Shown: positions 36,914 through 47,016, counted from the stretch's first letter. The stretch is DNA of 64,000 bases from Prostheceraeus crozeri (GCA_907163375.1 CAJQUW010002102.1:62001-126000); one strand, 5' to 3'. Notes: generated from the sequence alone by a model not told the origin. Numbers and translations are program-made.

Positions 36914-37261
36914 ATGAATTCACCAACAGCAACTCTCTCCGTGGACGCATCAACTTGTCCTCCCGCTCCAAAGAAGGTGAAGTTGGAGAAGAAGAAAACA
37001 GTGGAGGATATTCCAAGCTTGGAATATCCGACTCTGACTGAGGAAGAGGAGTTGGAAATGGTGTATGTGAGGTGGAAGTACCTACTATATAAGAAGGAGG
37101 ATGTGTCGAAGGAGGATGACATCAGCCTTCTCCATGACATACGGAGACGGTACAGCTCATCGTCTCAACCCAGGAACAAGATTGAATGGGACTATGTATT
37201 TGGTGTGTTGGCTGCAGCCGAGAAAAGACTGCGACAGCTGAAATGCAGGTGTGATAACTGA
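36914..37261 (+). CDS. Small charged protein next to Polinton A polymerase
   Basis: A 115-residue open frame divergent from the polymerase gene. The N-terminus is Ser/Thr/Pro-rich with a basic patch (PPAPKKVKLEKKK) that resembles a nuclear localisation signal. The rest is helical and charged (EEEELEMVYVRWKYLLYKK, then EWDYVFGVLAAAEKRLRQL). I do not recognise the family. Its position 400 bp from the polymerase start and its clean ORF suggest a real accessory gene of the element. Confidence 0.6.
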   Translation: MNSPTATLSVDASTCPPAPKKVKLEKKKTVEDIPSLEYPTLTEEEELEMVYVRWKYLLYKKEDVSKEDDISLLHDIRRRYSSSSQPRNKIEWDYVFGVLAAAEKRLRQLKCRCDN

Positions 37262-37620
37262 GGGACAATGTGACTCCAGAAGAGCTTCTAAATTATTTGT
37301 AATTTCTGAATATATGTTTCATTTGTTATATCTGTCTGTTTTCACTTATTTCTAGGTAATGTAGTCATCAACATCATAGTGAAAAATCTAATAATTTGAC
37401 AGCTCAGTATAAATCATAGCAGCTGATAATAGATACAATCATTCTTTCCTAGGTACTACCTCTATTACCGAGGATAAATGATAAAGGGATTGAATATCAA
37501 AAAACAGAGACATGTAGTTCTTTAGATTTATTCACAATTGAGGTACATATACTTTATAGCGAGGAAAAGTCAAGTGGATAAACCTCTAAGTCTTTGCAAG
37601 CTTTGTAGCACCTTAGTCGT

Positions 37621-37785
37621 TTAGGGGCATCTGGCGCTTTTCTCAGTTGTCTTCGGTGTCCATTCTTCGTCTATCCAGACAATTCTTACAGTCTTGTCTT
37701 TGTCGTAAGTCTCCTTCTGTCCACATTTGCCTCCAACCCACTCATTGATGATCACAAAATTACTTGATGTTTCTGACTTTGCCAT
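37621..37785 (-). CDS. 54-residue protein, paralogue of the gene at 37,963
   Basis: The frame starts ATG at 37,785 and ends TAA at 37,621. It contains IINEWVGGKCGQKETYDKDK and RIVWIDEEWTPKTTEK, which align with IDEWDQDNCEQKEESREK and IMWTDGEFTPKTTRVR of the plus-strand gene 178 bp away. Conservation of C, QKE, W-D/DG and F/WTPKTT across two diverging genes argues that both are real. The function is unknown. A CTATATAT on its strand at 37,838-37,845 would serve as its TATA box. Confidence 0.7.
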   Translation of the reverse strand: MAKSETSSNFVIINEWVGGKCGQKETYDKDKTVRIVWIDEEWTPKTTEKSARCP

Positions 37786-37837
37786 GTTAGACTCCTAGTT
37801 CGTATAATGTGAATGAGAAGTGTTACAATCTTCTGAG

Positions 37838-37910
37838 ATATATAGTCTTCATTTAAATTAGAATATTTCTGATTGGCTGTTGAGGAACTCATTGCTAAAT
37901 AACTATATAA
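37838..37910. promoter_or_regulatory. Bidirectional promoter between paired small genes
   Basis: A minus-strand TATA (37,838-37,845) and a plus-strand TATATAA (37,904-37,910) face outward, with an ATTGG motif at 37,872 between them. Each TATA lies about 50 bp upstream of its gene's ATG. Confidence 0.6.
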
Positions 37911-37962
37911 GTGAAACGGTTGCAGCACTTCTCATTCGCGTTATACGAAGTAGCAGACTAAC

Positions 37963-38211
37963 ATGTCAAACTCTCAAGCATTGGAAATATTTAACCAAAT
38001 ATTTGAAGTCATTGACGAGTGGGATCAAGACAACTGTGAACAGAAAGAGGAGTCCCGCGAGAAAGTCATCGTCATTGAAAAAATTATGTGGACTGATGGT
38101 GAATTCACACCAAAAACGACGCGTGTGAGAAAAGTGCCAGGTGCTCCCAAGCGCCCAAAACATTTTACAATCTATCCAAATTTAAAAGTGATCCCTCTCA
38201 ACTTTGAGTGA
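37963..38211 (+). CDS. 82-residue protein, paralogue of the gene at 37,621
   Basis: It starts ATG TCA AAC and ends before TGA at 38,209. The first part is helical and acidic (EIFNQIFEVIDEWDQDNCEQ), followed by VIVIEKIMWTDGEFTPKTT and a basic, Pro-rich tail (RKVPGAPKRPKHFTIYPN). It shares its central block with the minus-strand gene at 37,621-37,785. I do not recognise a family. Placement beside the Polinton A polymerase makes it a likely accessory gene of the element. Confidence 0.65.
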   Translation: MSNSQALEIFNQIFEVIDEWDQDNCEQKEESREKVIVIEKIMWTDGEFTPKTTRVRKVPGAPKRPKHFTIYPNLKVIPLNFE

Positions 38212-38215
38212 AAAA

Positions 38216-38900
38216 TAAACCTACATACTACATTTCTTTGTTTTTGCAATGTATTGATCTAGAAATGGAAATGAAGGGAAGAATTGAGATATGGGGTTAA
38301 TTGTATACATGGTTGTGAATATCATCACATTTATTATCGGTCTACTTTTCTATCAAAAGAGATCGTATCATTAGAAAAGAGAGAAGATGTATGTGTTTGC
38401 GTGTGGCGCCAGAGTGCCCTCCAATTTCATCCCGTCATCATTTAGCCTCAATGATAGAGGCAGTTCTTAAGACAACTCATGATTCATTCTCAGATAACGT
38501 ATGCAATGGAGAATTTAAAAAGTAACCTCCGGCAGATAGCTAAGACTCAACCGATTGGCGTTCAAAATGCTACGTTGAGAACTGTGTCAAATACCCAACA
38601 TGAGTTGCCCCAGAGATTTCGGTCAAAAATATACACACTCCCTTGCCACACTTATCACTACGATATCATCCGCTGTCTCAAGAGAGATCGCCCACCAACA
38701 GGAAGAATTATACCGAAATCCTCCTTAACATGCAACGTTTAAGTTGACTGATAGCAGATACAACTTTGTGATTTTATTTTTTATTTGTATGATAGATTCA
38801 GTCAGACCGAAGTCTGTCCATTGCAAACCACGTGGAGGTACTATCATATTTTGCCCCATGGTGGTCTTTAAAAAGACCGTTGGTTCGTTCTCGGGATATG
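38216..38900. other. Unassigned sequence right of Polinton A
   Basis: An open stretch of 87 codons at 38,479-38,742 (+) has no family resemblance. A perfect small hairpin GGTCTTTAAAAAGACC lies at about 38,864. The end of Polinton A may lie here. Confidence 0.4.
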
Positions 38901-39726
38901 AATAGACTTAGGTTTGACCGATTCTGCTGAGAGAGACTTGTAAACAGTGTGTTGCATTAACGTAACATAACAATAACGTAGCATTGCTGCGTCTGATTCG
39001 GATCGCTAGTGATCGTTGGGGCGTCGCACACATTATTTTCGATGAGGGGAAGATGGACTTCATACACTCTTCTTTTTCTACACTTCTCACGCTCATGCAA
39101 TCGCTCCATTTCAGCCACCAACCTCTTGTTCACACCCTCACTTCCTCTGTTTCCTTCACCACGCTTCGCATCCGATCCATCTCATCATCCTTCCTCAACA
39201 AAGTCGCCTGCAGACTACTCACCAAACTTGCTTTCCTCATCAACGCACTCCTTTCCGCCATCCACTCTTTCTTCTTCTGCCTCATACTTTCCAACTCTTC
39301 TCTGGTCACCTTATGCCCTTCAGCCTTCGCAGTCAACTTCTCATTCCGCATCACTAGTACTTTATTCTTCTCCTCAACCGCCCTCAATCGATCCTTCGTC
39401 CTCACATATTCATCCATCGTGATCCCTTCCTCCCTCCGAGGCGATGATGCCGCCAACGGCTTACCCACTTCCTTTCACTCATCCTTTCCCTTCTCCTCAA
39501 GATCACCAATGTTCCCAAACAATTCCTCCAACACGTCATCCAAATCAACATCAACATCAGGCTTCTTGATGTCCCCTCTCAACTCCACTTCTTCCTCACT
39601 CGCACCCTCATCAGTCGCCTTGGTCACATCTTTCTTCCCCACCGCACCCTCAATCGTCGCCACTGCCATTCTCAACTCTTCCATTTCCATCAAAACGCCC
39701 TCAAACCACGACTTAAACCCCTGCAT
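38900..39726 (-). CDS. Coiled-coil protein gene, unidentified
   Basis: On the minus strand two adjoining open stretches (39,475-39,726 and 39,130-39,468) encode FKSWFEGVLMEMEELRMAV, an acidic segment (VDVDLDDVLEELFGNIGDLEE) and a long heptad-rich coiled coil (RTKDRLRAVEEKNKVLVMRN, then LESMRQKKKEWMAERSALM). They are broken by a stop or spacer at about 39,470. A TATA-like CAGGATATATAAG and a GTAAGT donor on the same strand near 40,600-40,550 may mark its promoter and first exon. It could be Polinton cargo or another element's ORF1/gag-like protein. The family is unknown. Confidence 0.5.
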
Positions 39727-41352
39727 ACTAATATTGCCACTAGGGCACTGGCTATGGTTCCTAATGAACTCTACATCACTTCACTCCTCACATACTACCT
39801 TATGATGCACACACACACTGAACAAATTTTTCCTCACATGCTCGGCCACCGTCCCCTCTTTGATGTGCTTTTTGAGCTCGCTGCCTCTGGCAATACGGCC
39901 ACAGCTACATCTGCCGATAAGCATCCTTGCGTTTATCATTGTGGTCATATTGACGATTCTGTAAAGATATAGTAAACATTTGATATCAAGTGTTTATAGG
40001 ATACTACTTGCTGATATGCATTGAAAGACTAAGTCCAAAAACATTTGATGGCAGTCGTCCAGGCGTTGGGCTCTTGAATACATTACAGGCATTACCCAGA
40101 GGGGATGTTATCCCAGCTCCAAGGCCTCGACCCACAAATCCAACCTCGGGCGGACAGAGCGTGCGTCATGTCACTGTGTTGGTATCCGGGCCCCGATTTT
40201 GGCATAAAAACCGATGGAGTTATTTACAAGAGGAAACGTCCCAGGTCGCAGAGACTCATAAACGACTGCTTTTTATTCAAAAACTTTAATCATCATCATT
40301 AAATACGAATTTAAAATTTTCAGTATTTTACTACTACTCATAAAACGTTTATAAGTAGTCTGTCACCTACAGCACATCATGAGCTAAAGGACTTGTAGAA
40401 GCAAAGTTATAACCGTTTGAAGATTTCGGCCTACTATCATCAAATGGTCAGTCATGCTATCCTGACTAACCTATGAGTCTGACTCCTTAGCTGACATCAG
40501 CAATGAAAAGTCAGAAGTCCGATATCGGACCTCAAGAGAAACGACTTACCTGTAGTCAGTTTCTCAACTTAGTGAGATTCCTCTCCCGAAATCGTACTTA
40601 TATATCCTGTGAATATGCAATCGATAAGAGGGGGGTCAGACATTGGTTATCCAAAATTTAACGCTGATTCCAAATCTGGTCTTAGTCTATTCGTCCGATG
40701 CTTCGTTCGTCCGCTGGAGTCCAAAACACAAAACGCAACCTCTGACGGCGCTCTAACATGACCAAAAGTCTCAATGTCACTCCCAAGCCTCAGCCAAGGA
40801 CGATAGGGCCAAACTGTGCTTTCCAATGAATTTGTGACACTCTTAGCTTTCAAACGAGCTATCGCACGACTTTGTACGATCTCTAGAACCAAAGTTGGAA
40901 GATCGCTGTCGAGGGGGGGGGGGTCGAAGTTCTTCATTTTTAACCCTATGACGATGGAAACAAGTCCCCGAGACCCAAAATTAACCAAAAAGTCCAAATC
41001 CGCAATCCATTTTCACGTACGAGGCTTCGCTTTGCCGCTACAGCCACTTTCTCACTTAAAAACACACAAAAACACACCTAAACCACATCTACACCCAAGA
41101 AACACAACATATCAACCCAGAATTTCATCAGGAAACCAAATCTAAGCACAAAATAAACCTACTACCGTCCCTACACACCAAAAAAAAAGACCGCCGCCCA
41201 AGAACAACGACGATCGAACAACCACGACGTCGACCAAATCACACCAGGCCGGTCGACCCAGAACCACACCAACCCAACTCGCGCTCCAGCGGGGGGCGCC
41301 GTGCGCAGTTGGGAGGATTCCTTACTACTAACTATCTCTACTTCAGAAAGGC
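39727..41352. other. Unassigned, compositionally uneven region
   Basis: No convincing gene. It holds a homopolymer of about 12 G at 40,911, an A/C-rich tract low in G (41,040-41,165) and a GC-rich block (41,185-41,310) that ends just before the second PLE. A 116-codon open stretch on the minus strand at 40,647-40,997 has no recognised relatives. Confidence 0.4.
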
Positions 41353-41604
41353 ATGGAATTCAATCTGAATACAATATACAATTCTCTTGAAAAGAAAGTT
41401 GAAATTGAAGAATTATACTCTGATATCAAAAGATCAGAATTTCACAACACAATTGAAATAACAAATCCGAGTAAACTGAAGGGTGATTTGAAAAATTTTG
41501 CCTACACTAAAACCAACGACAGAAGCAAAAATCCTGTTTCAAAAGCAGAACAAAATGCATTAAAAAGTCTGAAGAAAAACACAGATTTGGTAATCAAGAA
41601 GGCT
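41353..41604 (+). pseudogene. Second PLE, RT N-terminal half, cut by Polinton B
   Basis: The stretch reads MEFNLNTIYNSLEKK, ITNPSKLKGDLKNFAY, then KAEQNALKSLKKNTDLVIKKA. This is the PLE segment just before the ADKGG motif; the motif's remainder resumes at 60,635 after 19 kb of inserted Polinton. It is a different PLE family from the one at 1.5-4.4 kb. The copy of AAGGCT at 41,599-41,604 is the left target duplication. Confidence 0.88.
41599..41604. other. Polinton B target site duplication, left
   Basis: AAGGCT directly before AGTAGTGAAAAC. The same six bases directly follow the right terminus at 60,635-60,640, the 6-bp length being usual for Polintons. Confidence 0.93.
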
Positions 41605-41916
41605 AGTAGTGAAAACTTTGCCATACTATGATAGGGATGGGTACATGGATGGGTACATGTAAAATTCAGTGTTATCAATAGGAACATGGATAGGTACATG
41701 TATAATTCAGTGTTATTAATAGGAACATGTATGACATCTGTTTTACTGGATAAGTACATGTGTTTGGTACACTCGGTTGAGTACATTGTGTGTTCGGAAG
41801 GTCTATGAGCGAACTTGTGTGACTTGGTTCTGAGTACTTGGGTACGTACCGATAGATGTCCTCTGTTTGATTTTGAATGAGTTTGCTCAATTGCGACCAT
41901 TGTGACCATTGTAATA
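41605..41916 (+). repeat. Polinton B terminal inverted repeat, left
   Basis: It starts AGTAGTGAAAACTTTGCC and matches the reverse complement of 60,314-60,634. Two near-identical internal units carry TACATGTA.AATTCAGTGTTAT.AATAGGAACATG. The inner end is a GACCATTGT repeat, which has one more unit on the right side. Confidence 0.93.
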
Positions 41917-42255
41917 ATTATTGAAAATATGAAACCTTAATGTGCATTTATGATTTTATTACTTCCCAATATGAAACTCAATTCCAGAATTATGTTTAAA
42001 GTGACAAGACAAGAGATTTACGATGTAAATGTTATTTAAGATTGAAAAACAAGTGAAGTGTAAAATTCTTTTCCCGTAGGGGACTCTATTATTTTCAAGA
42101 AATCGTCGCTCCATTCCAAAAAAGTTAAATTGTTTGTGAACTCGTGTTCTATTTGATGAAGCGGACACTTGACTGATATTTGGTTGCGCCTTTGAAGTGC
42201 TGTTACGATTAATAGCCTCCAAAGGGCCAATTTACAGCCACATGAGAGATGAATG

Positions 42256-42288
42256 TCCATGTCCAGTCCAGTCCAGTCCATGTCCAGT
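42256..42288. repeat. GTCCA microsatellite
   Basis: About six imperfect GTCCA/CAGTC units inside the left flank region of Polinton B. Confidence 0.8.
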
Positions 42289-42484
42289 GAAACCCATGAT
42301 TGTTTCACTTCCATTTTCAAAGAAGAAGAGTTTCGACATGCTTTTGGATAAGAAGTTGGAAATTATCATCTCTTGAGAAAATAAACTTTAAAGTTTGGTA
42401 CAAGGACATCCTTATATGTTAATAAACTTTAGGGAAGTTCGGTACCTCTCTGATTAGCTGCTAGGATTTCCTTTGTTTAAAAAG

Positions 42485-42490
42485 TATATA
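42485..42490 (+). promoter_or_regulatory. TATA box for the 42,577 gene
   Basis: AGTATATAAG, 87 bp upstream of the ATG at 42,577. Confidence 0.6.
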
Positions 42491-42576
42491 AGTCTGAGGT
42501 TTGTACCAATTCTTATCAAAGGTTCTAATCCTCAATCTTACGACAAGTTTCAACTTTATAATTTATTTACTTAACG

Positions 42577-43023
42577 ATGGATCGTACCAATGCACAAAAG
42601 GAATCTCCGATCGAGAATGGTTCTATGGAACGTACCAATACATCTCCCCAATCTCCGATGGAGCGATCTACAACACCAAACGAGCCGGTGGTGTTCACCC
42701 AAGCCCCTGCATCGCCCGACTACTCGAGTGATGATAGTGACGTATCAATCGAGACGATGCGGCACATGAATAAGAAGTCAATGAGAACGCCACTATATGG
42801 AAGGGTCACTGTCAAAGTGAAGAACGCGCCGAAGAAGTACCACAACAAACGGGTCTTCATGCGAATGGAGCCGAACGAGCGGAACCTCACAACCGCTCTC
42901 GAATTTTCCATCATCGACCTTGACACACCACGTCGCTGTCCTTGTGCCCCAAAGAAGACAAGGATCCATGTGCAAGTGGACTTAAAAAAACTTGTAGCAT
43001 TTCGAAACATTGATGACATTTAG
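42577..43023 (+). CDS. Polinton B left-side cargo protein, unidentified
   Basis: A 148-residue open frame with its own TATA box. The N-terminal 60 residues are Ser/Pro/Glu-rich and look disordered (SPQSPMERSTTPNEP, then SSDDSDVSIET). The remainder is basic with alternating strands (RVTVKVKNAPKKYHNKRVFM, then KTRIHVQVDLKKLVAF). I do not recognise the family. The clean frame in an otherwise broken element suggests either recent function or chance. Confidence 0.6.
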   Translation: MDRTNAQKESPIENGSMERTNTSPQSPMERSTTPNEPVVFTQAPASPDYSSDDSDVSIETMRHMNKKSMRTPLYGRVTVKVKNAPKKYHNKRVFMRMEPNERNLTTALEFSIIDLDTPRRCPCAPKKTRIHVQVDLKKLVAFRNIDDI

Positions 43024-43585
43024 TGAGTTTTTTAATCTCTTCATTTAATATTCATTTGTATATATGAAAAGACTTGTTTTATCATTTCACAAATCGGTCT
43101 TCAATTAAGGTCTGAATGGGAAAGGGGAATAACTATTTAGAATTAATGATGTTCAATAACTGAATTGAAACAGAAAAAAATCAAATATGTTGACTTCAAC
43201 TTGAAATAAATAGGAACATATAACTTTTAAAGAAGCAGTTATGTTGCTAATTTTAAAATGCTTGTAGCAGTCCAGGATGATATCATACATGTGTCATACA
43301 CGACACCATTAGAATGAGAATGAAAAGACCATTCGAATGATATAAAGTTTGTACCCATTCGATAAAAAAATCCTAGTTGTATGCAAGTGTATGCAACTGG
43401 AAAAATTCCAAGTTTTTTTCAGGAAAATGACAAAGTTTGCAAGATTTTGATAATTTTCAAAGTTAAAGTTCTACAACCAAAAATGGTCACAATACATTAA
43501 TCTACACACATGACCTTGACCCTTGACCTGCCCCTGACCTTTGACCTTCATACACTTCATACACGGCGGGGGGACCTCAAAATTT

Positions 43586-43685
43586 CTCGGGCGGTTGGCG
43601 CCCGAGGAATTTTTCGGATCATAGGGTAAATAAATTTTCGAGTGCGCTACGCACACTCGAAAATATATTTACCCATGGGGTCCGG
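43586..43685. repeat. Hairpin pair, probably a small nested element
   Basis: A stem CTCGGGCG/CGCCCGAG spans 43,586-43,606. A long imperfect inverted repeat spans about 43,613-43,685: GGGTAAATAAATTTTCGAG against its complement CTCGAAAATATATTTACCC. The composition differs from its surroundings. Confidence 0.6.
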
Positions 43686-43709
43686 GTGCCATAGCTACCT
43701 TTTTTGTTT

Positions 43710-43750
43710 CCTAACCCTAACCCTAACCCTTTACATTAACCCTAACCCTA
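43710..43750. repeat. Interstitial telomere-like repeat
   Basis: CCTAAC units run at 43,710-43,730 and again at 43,738-43,750, separated by TTTACATT. TTAGGG is the common metazoan telomere unit, although such a short array may arise otherwise. Confidence 0.75.
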
Positions 43751-44169
43751 GTATTTTATTTTGATTATTTTAATTTTGGCGCGAAATTCGAATTTTCGAA
43801 AAAGTCTTTAAATTTCATTATTCGAATTTTGGCGCGAAATTTGATTTTTCGAAATTTAGCGCTTTATTCAAATTTTAATATTCTATTTAAATCACACGTT
43901 TTATGTCTTCAAATATGAATCATTATATGACTATTGATAATAACATGTATATCAAAATAATATATCAGTCCATCAGTTCATATTACTTTGAATTCACTCT
44001 ACTGTTTACATGTAGAAATCTTTCAACACATATGATGGCACTTCCATTTCTAAGGTTAAAAATAGACCAGCTGTTCCAATTCTTGTTTGAGTTATCAATT
44101 TTGTTTAACTGTACTAATGCGATGATGTGATGTCATAAAGTCTTTGTTCATAGTTGCTTTGTCAATTTC

Positions 44170-44282
44170 ATATATAAAGAACTTGCACACATCAGATCTT
44201 CACTCATTTTTGAATTATTCAGTGTCCATAGCAGACGTCGCTCTTCGTTCCTCCGTTCTCCGATTCATACTACAATTCTGAA
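44170..44282 (+). promoter_or_regulatory. Promoter and noncoding first exon of the 45-kb cargo gene
   Basis: TATATAAA lies at 44,170-44,178, followed about 30 bp on by a likely start region. GTAAGT at 44,283 looks like a splice donor, and a matching acceptor (TCCTCTACAG) ends at 45,000 just before an ATG. The inferred intron is 718 bp. Confidence 0.5.
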
Positions 44283-44569
44283 GTAAGTTTCATTGCCATG
44301 TTGTGCTACTTTATAGGATATTCGGGAGTAGGAACATTATTAAGTTCTTATAACCAAATAGCTTTAAATATAGAAGCCTCGGTCTTAGGATAGGAACACT
44401 TTATGTTACATTATTAACCATGTATTTTTATTTTCTTCCTATATTAAATCATCCAGAAGAGACATGACTGTATAAGTCTGAGTAAAAGTGCAATTGACAT
44501 CCATATTTTCACACATTGTTTCTAAATAAAAAGATGCTTAAATAAAAATTCAATGTCATCTGATAGCAG

Positions 44570-44797
44570 ATGCATGAGATTCAAATTTGTTTAATCAAAC
44601 GAATTGAGTAACGGTTGAAATTTCCGAAATCTCACTTTCATTATATTTATTTCAAATTAAATAAATATAAATCATCTGCTTCCATAAAATTCAAGCTTGT
44701 TTAATTAAACCAATTGAGAAGTGGTTCAAATTTTCGAAATCTCATTTTCATTCTATTATTATTTCGAAATTAAATAATGATTAATCAGCTGCTTCCA
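44570..44797. repeat. Tandem duplication, ~115-bp unit
   Basis: Two adjoining diverged copies carry AATTCAAGCTTGTTTAATTAAA-type and CGAAATCTCATTTTCATT blocks, followed by TTTCAAATTAAATAA and TGCTTCCA. They lie within the inferred intron of the cargo gene. Confidence 0.7.
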
Positions 44798-45000
44798 AAT
44801 TTTATGTCTTTTTATGAACAAGCCCTTTCAAATGAAATTAAACTTTCGAATCTCAGTTTCTATTTCATCCATGAATTTATTTCTTCTCAAGATTTGTCAA
44901 ATATTAATCGAGCACTTAATAAAGCTTTCAAGATGGTACATAAATGATTTCTCATTTAATAAGAGATTAAATTATAATAAAAGTTTTTTATCCTCTACAG

Positions 45001-46860
45001 AAATGGTTCGACATGACAGCATCGCAGTGCAACGTCTCATCTTCCATTTCTGTGAGACTTGTCAACTGCCCGTTCGACATGCGAACAAAAGCGGGCATAA
45101 GGAATGCTCCTTCAGAGAGGACTACACCTACCTCTACTGCCTCACTTGCAAGAGGTATGAAAAGAGCGATGCAAAGGCAAATAGTGACTCCGCGAAAGCC
45201 TTCATTGCCAAGCACACCCCTTGTGCTCAACTAAATAGAAGAAAGGGGATTAACTTAACCTCCAAAGTTGGAGCGTCTTTTTGGAAAGGAGCGACCGACT
45301 GAAGGCGTGCTTTCCCAGTTGGATGAACCTGCTCCAAAGGATAAGCCTCAAAAGTCTCGAGTTCCTAAGAAGAAAGTTCCTAAGACTCGGGAGTACATCG
45401 ATGAGACTTTTAGTGATTGTGAGGTGAGTGCCATCAATTCTACATGCTAGCTTCAACGGATAACTGGCTCACAGCAGAAAAATAAAAATACTACTTCATT
45501 ATGTATGAAATGATTATATGTCGTTAAACATTTCAGGATGTGCTGATGCTTCCACCGAAGAGAGCCAAGGTGTTGGTTCAGAAAAAACTGTTCGCTAAAG
45601 ATGTAGGCATTTACTGACTAATTTAATTATTTCTGTACATAAAGTAAATCACCATTGCTTAAACATTTCAGAGTGAGCTACCTCACCCGACAAAGGCTAA
45701 CGAGGATATAGTGGCTGAAAAATTGCGAAATGTAAGCATTTCAGTTATTTATTAGTTCTCAATGTGAAATTAAACATGAATTTTTCTACTTTCAGCTGTT
45801 TCCTAGTGTTCAAAGCTGCCCAAAAATTCCGCGCTTACCTTCACCGAGGAGCAGACTACCTTCGAGTCCCGTAAGTGTCATTACATAGGTCTCAGTCAAC
45901 AATAACTGAAAATGCATCAAGTATTTTTAAGAACATACATACTTCGTCAATGAGTTGCAAACATGTCATCATATTTTTCGTTGCAGTCTATGCGATCTCT
46001 GTCGTTGAAGAAGCATCAGAGAAGCTTCTTGTCTACGCCGGCGACAACAACGTCGGTAGAGGACAATGAGGAGAACCATGCTCAATTCGCTAGTCATCGG
46101 ATGACTCCTCAACATCGGAGGATTCGGACTCCTCATCCGAGGATGAAGCCACTACTTCAGCCGCTTCATCTCCGACGTCCTCTTCCGACGAAGATGATGA
46201 TTCTGGTGTACATGTAAGTATATGATTGGTTAACTGCATGTGTACAGAATTGTTTTCATTAAAATTTATTTTTTAACTCACTTGATTATCAATATATTCG
46301 TCTACAATTGATTAATTCATCTTTCAGAATGATTCGGTGACACTTAACAAGGCGAGTGGATCCGATCAAAAAACCGCAATCCAGCAGGAGGTAAGAAGAA
46401 TTCAATTTTGTATCTCATTAATGTCAAAAATGGTAAATAGATCGCAGCTCCTTCCTCTCCAACACCTCCTACCCCAGCCGCAGTTTCTAAGGCTCCTCTT
46501 CCAGTACGCGAGTACAACGTAGACCTCGACGCAACGACGGAGGAGGAGGACATCGAGAGCAAGTTACGCCTCGACTCAAGAGCGACTGAAACAGTCCGAG
46601 GCTCGTGAGGCTCAGTTAATGGAGGAGAACAGAGGTTTGGTTGAGTCCTTACAAAACATAACTCAATCAAACCTCCTGTTGGCCTCACAAGTAACAAATA
46701 GCCAACGACATGAGAAAGAGACCTTAGTCCACGTCGAGTGCAGCGATAACACCATCCGTAGACTAAGACTGACGCGGATGGACGATTTGGGTGGCTGCAG
46801 TGAAAGCTGTAGCCACTTGAAACTATACCACAGTGGCATCGTGAAATGCATCAAGTTATA
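45001..46860 (+). pseudogene. Polinton B cargo gene with Cys/His domain, acidic Ser-rich region and coiled coil
   Basis: The first open stretch (ATG at 45,003) has a compact Cys/His cluster (FHFCETCQLPVRHANKSGHK, then CSFREDYTYLYCLTC), probably zinc-binding. Further right come several short stretches bounded by splice-like AG/GT signals. They are Lys/Pro-rich (KSRVPKKKVPKTREYIDETF), then acidic and Ser-rich, then coiled coil (MEENRGLVESLQNI, NLLLASQVTN). The pattern suggests a multi-exon gene or the relic of one. I do not recognise a family. It occupies the slot between the left terminal repeat and the polymerase. Confidence 0.45.
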
Positions 46861-46976
46861 ACTACTTTTACGTTTTGAAAAAAATAGATTACTTTAAATT
46901 TTATGTTTTCTCTTTACGGCAGATCGGAACATATGGTATTGGCTGGTGATGACGCTGACGTCATTAGATGATAGAT

Positions 46977-46986
46977 GTATATAAGG
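46977..46986 (+). promoter_or_regulatory. TATA box for Polinton B polymerase
   Basis: TGTATATAAG, only about 30-40 bp upstream of the ATG at 47,017, implying a very short leader. Confidence 0.65.
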
Positions 46987-47016
46987 GCTTGCTAATTTCA
47001 ATCCTCATCAATAATC

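Larger units (their letters stand above)
30627..38215. mobile_element. Polinton/Maverick relic A, partial
   Basis: An old virus-like element of the Polinton family. Recognisable parts in order are a C-terminal piece of a conserved Polinton protein (+), an LPSN-type protein (+), a protein-primed DNA polymerase B (-), and three small genes beyond its start. Integrase, ATPase, protease and major capsid protein were not found, and neither terminal repeats nor a target duplication could be identified, so the limits are approximate. The polymerase carries several breaks (about five). It is a different lineage from Polinton B, judging by gene order and weak protein similarity. Confidence 0.75.
43024..44169. 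other. Noncoding interval in Polinton B with nested repeats
   Basis: It holds nuclear-receptor-like half-sites (43,511-43,547), two hairpins and telomere-like repeats (43,586-43,750), and a GGCGCGAAATT repeat pair (about 43,778 and 43,830). No gene is seen. Confidence 0.55.

Noticed and set aside
38864-38879. Histone-type mRNA stem-loop candidate GGTCTTTAAAAAGACC
   Set aside because: The stem pairs but the loop and flanks do not fit the histone consensus, and no histone gene is upstream.
38984-39805. 273-codon plus-strand open stretch, Ser/Thr/Leu-rich
   Set aside because: It mirrors the minus-strand coiled-coil gene; its composition is what the antisense of Glu/Lys/Arg-rich sequence gives.
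41286-41299. CTCF-like motif CCAGCGGGGGGCGC
   Set aside because: One site with one mismatch to the vertebrate consensus, in a GC-rich block; chance cannot be excluded.
41605-41916. Open stretches of 70-135 codons in both Polinton B terminal repeats
   Set aside because: They mirror each other because the repeats are inverted copies, and their content is translated tandem units.
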